From positions 558,001 to 622,000 of the forward strand of contig NZ_CP108356.1 in the NCBI RefSeq assembly GCF_036237315.1: DNA of 64,000 nucleotides, given 5' to 3'. Below the pieces are notes generated by a model. The model was not told the DNA's origin. It did not search any database and saw only the letters and a program-made list of their open reading frames with translations. This document shows, in pieces, positions 1-8,107 of the stretch. The position numbers and the translations under genes were made by a program. The stretch is from Streptomyces sp. NBC_01351. GTDB taxonomy: Bacteria; Actinomycetota; Actinomycetes; Streptomycetales; Streptomycetaceae. How positions within the stretch are numbered: the first letter of the stretch is position 1; every line of letters begins with the position of its first letter.

Positions 1-450
1 GAACTCGGCGACCGTGGCCGCGGTGGCGGTCGGTACGGACCCGAAGTCACCCTGGGCGAGGTCGGTGTGGCCCTCGCGGATCCGGAAGCCCGTACCGGCG
101 ATGTCGGCGAAGGTCCTCGCCCGGTCTCCCGAGTCCGCTCCCGCGAGGGCGTTCTGTATCACCACGCCGACGACCACCCGGCGCGACTTCTCACCCATCC
201 GCTCCAGTTCGATGGTCATCACCTCGTCGAAGCCGAAGCCCTGGCCGGTGTGGCTGTCCCGGTTCAGGGTGATGGTGCCGTCGGGCGACCGCTTGCCGAA
301 GTGGACCAGCTGGACCGGATCCCGGTGGAGGTCCTCCGCCCCGTAGACGGCGGCGACGATGTCGAGGTCGTTCGCGGGCGTGCCGGCCGGGCTGGGGTCC
401 CACCGCAGTGCGACCTCCACCTTGGCCAGGCCCTTGCGTACACCGGTCAC
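1..450 (-). CDS. TerD family protein (C-terminus beyond left edge)
   Basis: The first 150 residues of a TerD family protein; TerD proteins are usually about 190 residues, so roughly 40 C-terminal residues lie outside the window. The reading contains the family pattern of a beta-rich fold with acidic loops: LRWDPS near residue 15, NDLDI near 27, GQGFGFDEV near 70. In the family these acidic residues bind calcium; the proteins are linked to tellurite and general stress resistance, but their biochemical role is unclear. The start is the GTG at 450, preceded by a GGAGGGGG ribosome site; an ATG at 488 is excluded because its frame stops after 13 codons. A conserved gene follows downstream of its promoter side in the same direction. 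Confidence 0.9.
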   Translation of the reverse strand, partial: MTGVRKGLAKVEVALRWDPSPAGTPANDLDIVAAVYGAEDLHRDPVQLVHFGKRSPDGTITLNRDSHTGQGFGFDEVMTIELERMGEKSRRVVVGVVIQNALAGADSGDRARTFADIAGTGFRIREGHTDLAQGDFGSVPTATAATVAEF

Positions 451-555
451 CGAACTCCCCCTCCGTCCAACGGGTATGGCTCGGCCATGATCCCATGCGG
501 CGCCCGGGCAGGGCCGAGCGACCGTACGTTCCCGGCCAGTCGGCCCCGCCTCCGG

Positions 556-1668
556 CTACCAGTCGCCGTCCTGTACGGGCCTGCCCGGCCGCGGGGCGTT
601 GCCGAGCGGCTTGACCTGGCCGGGTGCCGGGTCCACCCAGGGAGTGTGGTCGTCTCCGAGCCACTCCCCGACCGGCTTGACCTGGCTCAGGGAGTCGGCC
701 GGGGCGAGGTCGGCGGCGGATTCGTCGTAGTAGTCGAACCAGGGCAGCCCGGCCTTGGTGTAGGCGGCCCGGTCGATCGGCGAGGGCGGGGCGTCCTCCC
801 CGGTGATACGGCGCCACTCGGGCGGGGTCACCAGATGGACGAAGACCCGCGCGTCCGCTTCCTCGGCCCAGTCGGACAGCGGGCGCTCGTCCCGGTAGAC
901 CTCCTGGTGCATCGAGCCGCCCACGCCGAGCCCCATCGCCGGAGCCGCGGGCGGAGCGGCCGCACCCCGCCGCAGGGCCGAGCGGGGAGCGGCGCCGGGC
1001 GCGCCACCGGGGGGCGCCATCATCGGCGCGGGCATCGGTGCGGGCACGGGACCGCCGAAGCCCCCGGGAACGGGCGGACCCCCGTACGCGGCGGGGGCGC
1101 CCGGCATCGGGGGCGTGCGGCGCGCCTGCTCCGCCCGGCGCCATTCCGCGAGCGGCACGGGCCCCAGCGGGAACGCCTGGAGCTGCACGCCGCCGGTGGT
1201 CTCCTCGCCGGTCACCTGCCCCTCGACCGTGGCGCCGAGCCCGAGCGGCACGGCGACGAACTGGCGCACCGTCCCGTCTCCGGAATTGATCCCGTCCAGC
1301 CACGGCTGCCGGGGCAGCACGAGGTAGTTCTGCGGGCCGCGCGCGAGTCGTCCCGTCCAGCGCTTGCCCGAGACGGCGCAGACCTTGCCGACGCCGACCT
1401 GGAGCGCCGCCGGTTCACGGGTCCCGCCGAAGCTCAGCCACATCGCCTCGCGCAGGTACACGGGCAGCATCACGCCGCCCTTCGCCAGCCACTCCGGCGG
1501 CACCGTGTCCGGGTAGTCCTCCACCCGGCGCAGCGGGAACTCCCCCAGCCCCGGCGGCAGCGAGTGCGTGCCGGATTCGGGCAGCCTCAAGGTCCGGATG
1601 AACCTGATCTGCACCCCGTCTCCCAGGAGCAGCGCATTTCCGTCCACCCGTACCGAACCCGTTCCCAT
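556..1668 (-). CDS. conserved protein of unknown function upstream of TerD
   Basis: A 370-residue protein that I do not recognise. It has an ordered N-terminal half of about 190 residues, a Pro/Ala/Met/Gly-rich linker at roughly 195-260 (repeated PAP and GG units), and a C-terminal part rich in Trp and acidic residues ending in DGDW. No signal peptide or membrane segment is seen, so it is probably cytoplasmic. The ATG at 1668 is preceded by AAAAGGGGC at good spacing; a GTG at 1689 is the alternative. It lies about 105 bp upstream of the TerD gene in the same direction, which suggests a shared tellurium/stress-type locus. That link is inference from position only. Confidence 0.7.
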   Translation of the reverse strand: MGTGSVRVDGNALLLGDGVQIRFIRTLRLPESGTHSLPPGLGEFPLRRVEDYPDTVPPEWLAKGGVMLPVYLREAMWLSFGGTREPAALQVGVGKVCAVSGKRWTGRLARGPQNYLVLPRQPWLDGINSGDGTVRQFVAVPLGLGATVEGQVTGEETTGGVQLQAFPLGPVPLAEWRRAEQARRTPPMPGAPAAYGGPPVPGGFGGPVPAPMPAPMMAPPGGAPGAAPRSALRRGAAAPPAAPAMGLGVGGSMHQEVYRDERPLSDWAEEADARVFVHLVTPPEWRRITGEDAPPSPIDRAAYTKAGLPWFDYYDESAADLAPADSLSQVKPVGEWLGDDHTPWVDPAPGQVKPLGNAPRPGRPVQDGDW

Positions 1669-1895
1669 GCCGCCCCTTTTCCCGCTCACGCGCCGATCGG
1701 CCGCACAAACGGCGGTCGATCCGGATCGTTATCCTCAAGTTTTGCTCAGATGTAGTGACGGTGGGCCCGTCACCTTCCTAGCTTCCTCATACACGCGTCG
1801 TCTTCCGTACACGTGTCTCGACGTCCCCCCACGTCTCCGCGGTTCCCGCGCCCGGCGATCCCGGTGCACGCCCGCGTCCAAAGAAAGAGTGCAAG

Positions 1896-2717
1896 ATGAA
1901 GGTTCCCCAGGCCGGCGCGATCGCCGCAGTGATCGCCCTCACCCTCGCCACCGCCGGGTGCAGTGGCGACGACGAGGCCAAGGGGACCCTCGCGGTGGGC
2001 ATCAAGTTCGACCAGCCGGGCATCGGGATGCGCGAGTCGAACGGCACCTTCACCGGTTTCGACGTGGACGTCGCCACGTACGTCGCCAAGGAGCTCGGCT
2101 ACGAGCCGGACCAGATCGAGTTCAAGCAGGTGTACAGCAACGACCGCGAGCTGCTCCTCCAGTACAACGAGGTGAAGTTCGTCGCCGCGAGCTACTCGAT
2201 CAACGACAAGCGCAAGGAGAAGGTCGACTTCGCCGGCCCGTACTTCGTCGCGCACCAGGACCTGCTGATCCGCGCCGACGACACGAGCATCACCAAGGCC
2301 GAGGACCTCAACAACCCCGCCAAGCGGCTCTGCTCGGTCGAGGGCTCCACCTCGGCCGAGAACCTCAAGAACAATGTCGCCCCCAAGTCGCCCAGGCCCC
2401 TTGAGGTCGCCGGCTACTCGGAGTGCCTCGTCGCCCTCCAGGACCGTCTGATCGACGCGATCACCACGGACAATTCCATCTTGGCCGGCTACGTGGCCCG
2501 GAAGGGCAACGAGGGCAAGTTCAAGCTGGTGGGCCAGAACCTGAGCGTCGAGAACTACGGCATCGGCGTCAAGAAGGGCAACAAGGAGCTCCAGGGCAAG
2601 ATCAACGACGCGCTCAAGAAGATGGTCGAGGACGGCTCGTGGGAGGCGGCGGTGAAGAAGAACTTCGGCGCCGACTACAAGAACGAGCCGGCCCCCCCGA
2701 TCACACCGGGCAGCTGA
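1896..2717 (+). CDS. glutamate/polar amino-acid ABC transporter substrate-binding lipoprotein
   Basis: A 273-residue periplasmic-type binding protein of solute-binding family 3. The signal peptide ends in the lipobox LATAGC, with Cys22 as the lipid-modified residue. The mature part shows the family signatures: GIKFDQPG, the FTGFDVDVA segment near 50-58, the SYSIND segment, and a CSVEGST stretch typical of GluB-like glutamate-binding proteins. It should capture an acidic amino acid outside the membrane for an ABC importer. No gluA, gluC or gluD homologue lies beside it, so it is an orphan that must use another permease. The ATG at 1896 follows an AAGAGTG-type ribosome site. Its end overlaps the convergent SMP-30-like gene by 17 bp. 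Confidence 0.88.
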   Translation: MKVPQAGAIAAVIALTLATAGCSGDDEAKGTLAVGIKFDQPGIGMRESNGTFTGFDVDVATYVAKELGYEPDQIEFKQVYSNDRELLLQYNEVKFVAASYSINDKRKEKVDFAGPYFVAHQDLLIRADDTSITKAEDLNNPAKRLCSVEGSTSAENLKNNVAPKSPRPLEVAGYSECLVALQDRLIDAITTDNSILAGYVARKGNEGKFKLVGQNLSVENYGIGVKKGNKELQGKINDALKKMVEDGSWEAAVKKNFGADYKNEPAPPITPGS

Positions 2718-3681
2718 CGATCGTCGAGGCGGTGGCCGGATCCGACCAGTCGGCGTCGAACCGGGCGTTGACCACGTAGAGCCGGTCGCCGTACAGGGCC
2801 GCGGTGGTCGGCTCGTCGAAGCGCGGGTCGGTGATCCGCTTGACGAACCGGGCCCGGCGGCCGTCCCCGCTCAGCGTGAACACGTCCACCGCGTAGGCCC
2901 AGTTGCGTACGACGTAGAGCGTGCGGCCGTGGACCACGAGCCCGTCGCCGTTGGCCACCGAGCCGCCGTCGAGGACGGTCCGGGTGGCGGTCCCGGTGCG
3001 CGGGTCGACGCGGAACAGCGCCTCGGCGGTGTCGTGCACGAGCAGCAGGGCCTTGCCGTCGGGGGTGCGCTCGATGCCGTTGGCACCCCAGTACTCCCCG
3101 CCGGGCGGCACCGGAACCCACTCGCCGCCGAGGCGCAGCGCGCGCGGTGCGGCTTCGGCTCCCGCGAGCGAGCGGCCGACGGGCAGGAAGTACACGACGT
3201 CGGCGAAGGAGTCGGTGAACCAGGCTCCGCCGCATCCGACGACCACGTCGTTGACGAAGGCGATGCCGGTGGCGGCCTGGTGCGTGGCCAGGACCCGGCC
3301 GTCGCCGGCGTGGACGACGCGGATCTGCCCGCTGTCTCCGCCGGCGACGAGCAGCCGGCCGTAGCCGTCGAGCTTGAGGCCGACCGACTTCGGCCCCTCG
3401 CCCCGGGTGATGATCCGGCCCGCCCCGGTGGCGAGGTCGACGCGGTAGATCGAGCCGTCGATCAGCGAGCCGGTGTAGGCCGTGCCGCGGCCGGAGACGG
3501 CGATGCCCTCCGGCTGGAATCCGGCCGGGGTGGCGATGGCGTCGGGGCGCGAGGTGGTGGCCGCGGGCCCTGCCGCCGTCGTACGGGCCTGGGCGAGCGG
3601 GGCGAGCGGACCGGCGAGCGCGGCGCCGCCGAGGGCCGCGGCCGCGCCGATGAACCTGCGCCGACCCAAGGGTCCAGTCAC
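2701..3681 (-). CDS. secreted SMP-30/gluconolactonase-like beta-propeller protein
   Basis: A 326-residue exported protein. The N-terminus carries a twin-arginine signal (GRRRFIGAAAALGG), followed by an Ala-rich hydrophobic stretch and a likely cleavage site near AQA. The mature part reads as a six-bladed beta-propeller of the SMP-30/NHL kind, with repeated DGxGRLLVAGG, NDVVVG, ANGIERTPDGK and VANGDGLVVHG segments of the type that carry metal ligands in gluconolactonases. The substrate cannot be told. The GTG start at 3681 has AAAGGA eight bases upstream. It converges on the glutamate-binding gene with a 17-bp overlap, so no separate terminator lies between them. Confidence 0.8.
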   Translation of the reverse strand: MTGPLGRRRFIGAAAALGGAALAGPLAPLAQARTTAAGPAATTSRPDAIATPAGFQPEGIAVSGRGTAYTGSLIDGSIYRVDLATGAGRIITRGEGPKSVGLKLDGYGRLLVAGGDSGQIRVVHAGDGRVLATHQAATGIAFVNDVVVGCGGAWFTDSFADVVYFLPVGRSLAGAEAAPRALRLGGEWVPVPPGGEYWGANGIERTPDGKALLLVHDTAEALFRVDPRTGTATRTVLDGGSVANGDGLVVHGRTLYVVRNWAYAVDVFTLSGDGRRARFVKRITDPRFDEPTTAALYGDRLYVVNARFDADWSDPATASTIVSCPV

Positions 3682-3821
3682 GGTGGTGTCCTTTCAACTG
3701 CTTTGAAAACAGCGTCGATTGACCCACCCACCTCAGCACACCTCCCCCGCCCCGTCAGGTACGCGTCCGGACACTTCACAAGGGAATGGGGAGCCTCCCC
3801 TTCACCACCGTGCTGCCGCTC

Positions 3822-3859
3822 CCCCGCCCCGCCCGGGTCGGACCACGGGCGGGGCGGGG
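3822..3859 (-). terminator. perfect 14-bp GC-rich hairpin after the PfpI-like gene
   Basis: CCCCGCCCCGCCCG at 3822-3835 pairs perfectly with CGGGCGGGGCGGGG at 3846-3859 across a 10-nt loop. It lies 20 bp downstream of the stop of the left-reading PfpI-like gene, so it is a likely intrinsic (U-tract-poor, actinomycete-type) terminator. Confidence 0.7.
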
Positions 3860-3878
3860 CAGGGCGGGCGGGGAGGGA

Positions 3879-4445
3879 TCAGGACACCGGGGCCTTGCCG
3901 CGCAGCACCGTCAGGAACTCCCGCATCCAGCGTGAGTGGTCGGGCCAGGCCCGGGCCGAGACCAGCGTGCCGTCGACCACGGTCTCGGAGTCCTCGAACT
4001 GCGCCCCGGCCGCCTTCATGTCCAGCTCCAGCGCCGGGTACGCGGTCACCCTGCGCCCGGACAGGCCACCGGCCGCGGCCGTGATCAGGGGGCCGTGACA
4101 GATCTGCGCGATCGGCTTGTCCGAGTCGGCGAAGGCGGCCAGGATCCTGCGCACTTCGGGGTCGTTGCGCAGGTACTCGGGCGCGCGGCCGCCCGGGACG
4201 ACCAGGGCCGCGTACTCCTCGGGCACCACGTCGGCGAACGCGATGTCGGCGGGCCAGGTGTAGCCGGGCTTCTCGGTGTAGGTGTCGAAGCCGTCCTCGA
4301 AGTCGTGGACCACGAACCGCAGCTTCTTCACCGCCGGTGCCGCGATGTGGACCTCGTAGCCCTCCTCGCGAAGTCGCTGATAGGGGTAGAGGACCTCCAG
4401 GGACTCGGCGGCGTCGCCGGTCACGATGAGGATCTTCACTGCCAT
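3879..4445 (-). CDS. DJ-1/PfpI family protein
   Basis: A 188-residue single-domain protein of the DJ-1/PfpI superfamily. The nucleophile elbow AQICHGP places Cys116 followed by His117, and Glu14 sits where PfpI-type enzymes carry the activating glutamate. The family includes proteases, glyoxalase III-type deglycases and chaperones, and sequence alone does not separate these. The ATG at 4445 has GGGAG eight bases upstream. A perfect 15-bp tandem duplication lies just upstream of the ribosome site. It appears to be transcribed alone, ending in a strong hairpin. Confidence 0.88.
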   Translation of the reverse strand: MAVKILIVTGDAAESLEVLYPYQRLREEGYEVHIAAPAVKKLRFVVHDFEDGFDTYTEKPGYTWPADIAFADVVPEEYAALVVPGGRAPEYLRNDPEVRRILAAFADSDKPIAQICHGPLITAAAGGLSGRRVTAYPALELDMKAAGAQFEDSETVVDGTLVSARAWPDHSRWMREFLTVLRGKAPVS

Positions 4446-4455
4446 GGGCTGCTCC

Positions 4456-4485
4456 CGGTAGGGGTGTTCGCGGTAGGGGTGTTCG
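4456..4485 (-). repeat. perfect 15-bp tandem duplication in the PfpI-like 5' region
   Basis: CGGTAGGGGTGTTCG occurs twice head to tail (4456-4470 and 4471-4485), 11 bp upstream of the ATG of the PfpI-like gene. It could be a recent slippage duplication or a paired regulatory site. The rest of the 237-bp gap up to 4682 shows no further gene. Confidence 0.8.
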
Positions 4486-4682
4486 GCGTTCGCGCTCGGC
4501 CCGGTCCCGCCGGGCCACCGCTACCCTGCCCGCGGCGCGGCCGCCGCACACCCGAAGGTCCGCGCGCCGGACACATGGCCTTTACCTGCACGGCACATGA
4601 CAATGTGAGCCTCGCTCTGCCACCTGATGCCCCGCCAACACCCCGGGTGGGGACGGTGTTTGTGGAGAGGAACCCCCACGTC

Positions 4683-5525
4683 ATGAGAATGTCCCGCCTG
4701 ACCCCGTGGGCCGCCGGCCTCGCGGCGGCCGCCCTCTTCGCGATACCGGCGGCCGCCTCCGCCGGCCAGGATCGCACCGCGGCTCCCGAGACCGCGACCG
4801 CCGCCACGGCGGCTTCCGCCGCTTCGACCGCCACCGCGGTGGACACGTACTACGCCCCCGCCGAGGGCAAGACCGGCGCCGCCCTGAAGACCGCCCTGCA
4901 CCACATCATCAAGGTGCAGTCCAAGGTGAGTTACGACGGCGTGTGGAACGCGCTGAAGGTCACCGACCAGGACCCGGCGAACCCGAACAACGTCATCCTC
5001 GTCTACTCCGGCCGCTCCCAGTCGAAGTCCACCAACGGCGGCGACCCCAACGACTGGAACCGCGAGCACGTCTGGGCCAAGAGCCACGGGAACTTCGGCA
5101 CCGCCACCGGGCCGGGCACCGATCTGCACCACCTGCGCCCCGAGGACGTCACGGTCAACAGCACCCGCGGCAACAAGGACTTCGACCTTGGCGGCGGACC
5201 GGTCAGCGAAGCCCCGGGCAGCCTCACCGACAGCGACTCCTTCGAACCGCGCAACGCCGTCAAGGGCGACGTCGCACGCATGCTGCTGTACATGGCCGTC
5301 CGCTACGACGGCGGTGACGGCTTCGCCGACCTGGAGATGAACGACAAGGTCAACAACGGCAGCGCCCCGGCACACGGCCGGATCAGCGTGCTGAAGCAGT
5401 GGAACCGGATGGACCCGCCGGACGCCTTCGAGCAGCGCCGCAACCAGGTCATCTACGACACCTACCAGCACAACCGGAACCCGTTCATCGACCACCCGGA
5501 GTGGGTCGACTCCATCTGGCCCTAG
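4683..5525 (+). CDS. secreted endonuclease I family nuclease
   Basis: A 280-residue exported nuclease of the endonuclease I/EndA group (His-Me finger fold). A Sec-type signal peptide with an AxA-like end (PAAASAG) is followed by a Thr/Ala-rich spacer to about residue 50. The catalytic signature DWNREHVWAKSHG is complete, with the general-base His in REHVW, and is followed by DLHHLRPED, which carries the metal-binding residues. Such enzymes cut single- and double-stranded nucleic acids outside the cell for nutrition. The ATG at 4683 has GGAGAGG 12 bases upstream; an in-frame ATG two codons later is possible. Its TAG stop overlaps the stop of the convergent ligase gene within the palindrome CTAG. 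Confidence 0.92.
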   Translation: MRMSRLTPWAAGLAAAALFAIPAAASAGQDRTAAPETATAATAASAASTATAVDTYYAPAEGKTGAALKTALHHIIKVQSKVSYDGVWNALKVTDQDPANPNNVILVYSGRSQSKSTNGGDPNDWNREHVWAKSHGNFGTATGPGTDLHHLRPEDVTVNSTRGNKDFDLGGGPVSEAPGSLTDSDSFEPRNAVKGDVARMLLYMAVRYDGGDGFADLEMNDKVNNGSAPAHGRISVLKQWNRMDPPDAFEQRRNQVIYDTYQHNRNPFIDHPEWVDSIWP

Positions 5526-6907
5526 TCGGGGTCGCCAGGGCCGGCCGCGGCGGGCGCGGCGCCGGGACGGCGGCCGGTCACGACCAGGTTGCCGTCCGGG
5601 GTGCGCCGCGCGAGGTCGCCCGTGCGGAAGTAGCCGTCGGCGGTGAAGGAGCGCGCGTTGTGGCCGGGCGCCCGGTAGTAGCCGCGCAGGGTGTACGGGC
5701 CGCGGGCGAGGAGTTCTCCGGGCTCCCCGTCGGGCACGTCCTTCCCGTCGGCGTCGACGATGCGGACCTCGTCGTCGGGCGAGAGCGGGCGGCCCTGCGT
5801 GGTGAACACGGTCTCGTCCGGATCGGCGGGCCGGGTGAGGGTGAGCGGTCCCTCGGCCGCGCCGTGCACCTGCTGCGGGCGGCAGCCCAGTTCGCGGCAG
5901 ATCCGTTCGGCGATCGCCCGGGGCAAGGGTGCTCCACCTATCTGCACAAGGCGCAGGCTGGTCACGTCCGTCCGGGCCGTGGGCAGTGCGTCGAGCCAGC
6001 GCTCGGCGAGGGCGGGCTCCACCGAGGTGACGGTGACCCGCTCCCGGTCGATGGCCGCGAGGCATGCGGCGGGTTCCGGGTCCTCGAGCAGGACGACGGT
6101 GCCGCCGACGGAGAAGGTGCCGACGATGCCGGGGCAACCGAAGGTGAGGTTGGACTCGGCGGGCAGCGCGGCAAGATACACGTCGTCCTCGGTGAGCGAC
6201 ACCAACTCGGCGGCGGCCCGCGCCTGGTAGGCGTAGTCGTTGTGCGTCCGCGGTACGAGCTTGGGCGGTGCGGCGGAACCGCCGGAGAGCAGCAGGAACG
6301 CGACCTGGTCGGCGGTCTGCGCCGGCGCCGGCCCGGGCGGCTCGTCGATGGAGCTCAGCGGGAAGTAGTGGCAGCCCGAAGCGTCGACCGTGAACCCGCC
6401 GTAGGGGTTCGAAGTGCCCGGCGCCTCGAAGGTGAACACCCGGCGCAGGAAGGGTCCTCGGGCCGCGATGTCCGCGGCCATCGCCGTGTGGTCGAAGCCC
6501 CCGTACGTCGAGGGACCGACGTAGCCCACGGCCTCGGTGAGCCGCACGAGGTCGGACACCTGGGCCGCGCGGTGCGGGACCGGGCAGAAGACGGGGACCA
6601 CACCGGCCCGCATCAGCGCGAAGACGGTGATGACGAACTCGGGGACGTTCGGCAGCTGGACGACGACCCGCAGCCCGCGCCGGAAGCCGAGCTGCCGGAA
6701 TCCGGCGGCCATGCGATCGACGCGCCGGTTCAGGTTCGCGTACGTGATGCGGGTGCCCCCGTGCACGAGCGCGGTCCGCGGTCCGTACTGCAGGGCCCAG
6801 CCGCGCAGCAGGTTGTCCAGCGTGTTGCCGTGCCAGTGCCCGGCCATCCAGTAACGGTCGGCGAACTCCTCGGGCCAGGACGTACAGCCGTCGAGCATGG
6901 ATGTCAT
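5522..6907 (-). CDS. adenylate-forming enzyme, EntE/DhbE-like, lacking the C-terminal subdomain
   Basis: A 461-residue member of the AMP-binding superfamily. The N-terminal part resembles aryl-acid (2,3-dihydroxybenzoate/salicylate) AMP ligases, and TGDLARRTPDGNLVVTGR marks the usual end of the large domain. Two things are odd. The phosphate-binding loop, normally SGGTTGxPK, reads SGGSAAPPK. The protein also stops 17 residues after the TGR hinge, so the subdomain of about 110 residues carrying the catalytic lysine is absent. It may be degenerate, or may have another role. The ATG at 6907 has AAGGAAG upstream, which excludes the longer upstream reading. No siderophore genes are nearby; a MarR gene is divergent. 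Confidence 0.78.
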   Translation of the reverse strand: MTSMLDGCTSWPEEFADRYWMAGHWHGNTLDNLLRGWALQYGPRTALVHGGTRITYANLNRRVDRMAAGFRQLGFRRGLRVVVQLPNVPEFVITVFALMRAGVVPVFCPVPHRAAQVSDLVRLTEAVGYVGPSTYGGFDHTAMAADIAARGPFLRRVFTFEAPGTSNPYGGFTVDASGCHYFPLSSIDEPPGPAPAQTADQVAFLLLSGGSAAPPKLVPRTHNDYAYQARAAAELVSLTEDDVYLAALPAESNLTFGCPGIVGTFSVGGTVVLLEDPEPAACLAAIDRERVTVTSVEPALAERWLDALPTARTDVTSLRLVQIGGAPLPRAIAERICRELGCRPQQVHGAAEGPLTLTRPADPDETVFTTQGRPLSPDDEVRIVDADGKDVPDGEPGELLARGPYTLRGYYRAPGHNARSFTADGYFRTGDLARRTPDGNLVVTGRRPGAAPAAAGPGDPD

Positions 6908-7057
6908 TCGCTTCCTTCTGTACCGGCCGTCCCGACCCGGCAATCCAATCCGCCGGTACCCCCTCACGCAATGCGCTTTCCCGACCATGGACACCGAAGT
7001 CGATCAGCCGAAAGCCCAACGAGCGCCGCCGACCTGGAGGAATGATCTCCATAGAAA

Positions 7058-7084
7058 ATAGTAGCCATGGACATAGTAGCCATG
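7058..7084. promoter_or_regulatory. direct repeat upstream of the MarR gene, candidate operator
   Basis: ATAGTAGCCATG occurs at 7058-7069 and again at 7073-7084, a 15-bp spacing, in the AT-richer gap between the divergent adenylating enzyme and MarR genes. A -10-like TACCGT follows at 7085-7090, seven bases before the MarR ATG, where no ribosome site is visible. A binding site for the adjacent MarR protein is plausible. Confidence 0.5.
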
Positions 7085-7097
7085 TACCGTATCTGCC

Positions 7098-7595
7098 ATG
7101 AGCAAGGGTTCAGCACCGGGTCCCACGCCCGGCTTCCTGGTATGGCGCCTCGCCAACAAGTGGCGCGTCGCGGTCGATCGCGCGGTGGCCCCGCTGGGCC
7201 TCACCCACGCGCAGTACTCACTGGTCGCTTCGCTGTACGGCATGCAGCGCACCGGTGAGCGGCCCAGCCAGCGCCGGCTCGCCGACCACACCGGCCTGGA
7301 GGCGCTGTACGTCTCGAAGCTGGCGCGCGCCCTGGAGTCGGCCGGCCTGATCGAGCGCACCCGCGATCCCCGCGACCCGCGCGCCGTCCAGCTCGCCCTC
7401 ACGGAGCCGGGCCGTGCCGTCACGCGGCAGGCCATCGCGGTGGTCCAGGAGCTGCTCGACCAGTTGCTGGAGCCGCTCGGCGGCCTCGACGCCGAGCGGA
7501 CGCGGGTGTTCACCGACGAGCTGAGAACCCTGCTCGACGCACCTCTCGATCCATCCGTTCCGAACGACGAGAGCACACAAGGGGCAACGCCATGA
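7098..7595 (+). CDS. MarR family transcriptional regulator
   Basis: A 165-residue MarR-type winged-helix protein. The recognition region reads RPSQRRLADHTGLEALYVSKLARALESAGL, with the wing at RTRDPRDPRAVQLALT, as in the family. MarR dimers usually repress nearby genes and are released by small ligands. There is no clear ribosome site, and a TACCGT hexamer ends seven bases before the ATG, so the mRNA may be leaderless. The stop overlaps the next start (ATGA), so the two genes are translated together. Likely targets are itself, its partner and perhaps the divergent adenylating enzyme. Confidence 0.9.
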   Translation: MSKGSAPGPTPGFLVWRLANKWRVAVDRAVAPLGLTHAQYSLVASLYGMQRTGERPSQRRLADHTGLEALYVSKLARALESAGLIERTRDPRDPRAVQLALTEPGRAVTRQAIAVVQELLDQLLEPLGGLDAERTRVFTDELRTLLDAPLDPSVPNDESTQGATP

Positions 7596-8068
7596 CCACC
7601 ACCGCATCGACCACCGCCGGCAACAGCCACGAGACCGCGCCCGTCGCCACGCCCCGCGCCCTCGGCCTGGCCCACTACGCCGCGCGCGGCGTCCTGGAGC
7701 ACGTCCTGGCCCGGCACGGCGTCACCTTCGAGCAGCAGATCGCGCTGCGCGCCGCGGTCACCGCCGAGTCCCCGCAGACGCCGGACGAGCTCGTCGCCCA
7801 GGTCCGGGGCTCCCTGAAGGCCGATCCGGCCGACGTCCGCGCCACGCTCGACGTGCTCCAGTCCAAGCGGCTCCTCGTCGCGGAGGGAGCGCACCTCCTC
7901 GCCACGGACGCGGGGCGCGAGCTGCTCGACACCGTGGGCGCGGAGACCGCCCCCATCAGCGCTCGCGTCTGGGGCGGGATACCCGCCGAGGACCTGGCCG
8001 CCGCCGGCCGCGTCCTCACCCTGGTCACCGAGCGCGCGAACGCGGAGCTCGCGGCGCTGACCGCCTGA
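7592..8068 (+). CDS. winged-helix-like protein coupled to MarR
   Basis: A 158-residue protein of unknown function whose start overlaps the MarR stop by four bases. After an unstructured Thr/Ala-rich N-terminus (about 22 residues) the helical pattern of residues 25-130 resembles a winged-helix domain of the MarR type (QIALRAAV, DELVAQV, VRATLDVLQSKRLL and a wing LLATDAGRELL). It could be a degenerate MarR paralogue acting as a partner of the upstream regulator. The function is not known. It ends just before a bidirectional hairpin. Confidence 0.7.
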   Translation: MTTTASTTAGNSHETAPVATPRALGLAHYAARGVLEHVLARHGVTFEQQIALRAAVTAESPQTPDELVAQVRGSLKADPADVRATLDVLQSKRLLVAEGAHLLATDAGRELLDTVGAETAPISARVWGGIPAEDLAAAGRVLTLVTERANAELAALTA

Positions 8069-8077
8069 CGTGCCGCG

Positions 8078-8107
8078 CTGATACGGCCGGCCCCGCGGCC
8101 GTATCAG
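8078..8107. terminator. bidirectional hairpin between convergent genes
   Basis: CTGATACGGCCG at 8078-8089 pairs perfectly with CGGCCGTATCAG at 8096-8107 around a 6-nt loop. It starts nine bases after the MarR-partner stop and includes the stop codon of the convergent GH20 gene, so it can serve both transcripts. Confidence 0.75.

Noticed and set aside
191..1303. Left-reading frame spanning the TerD gene and its neighbour
   Set aside because: It is Arg-rich and out of frame with the TerD domain and the conserved protein, both of which have ribosome sites and sensible composition.
1896..2717. Complete glutamate uptake operon (gluABCD)
   Set aside because: Only the binding protein is present. 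The genes on both sides are unrelated.
5522..8068. Siderophore or catechol biosynthesis cluster around the EntE-like protein
   Set aside because: No isochorismate-pathway, NRPS or siderophore transport genes are nearby, and the enzyme itself is incomplete.
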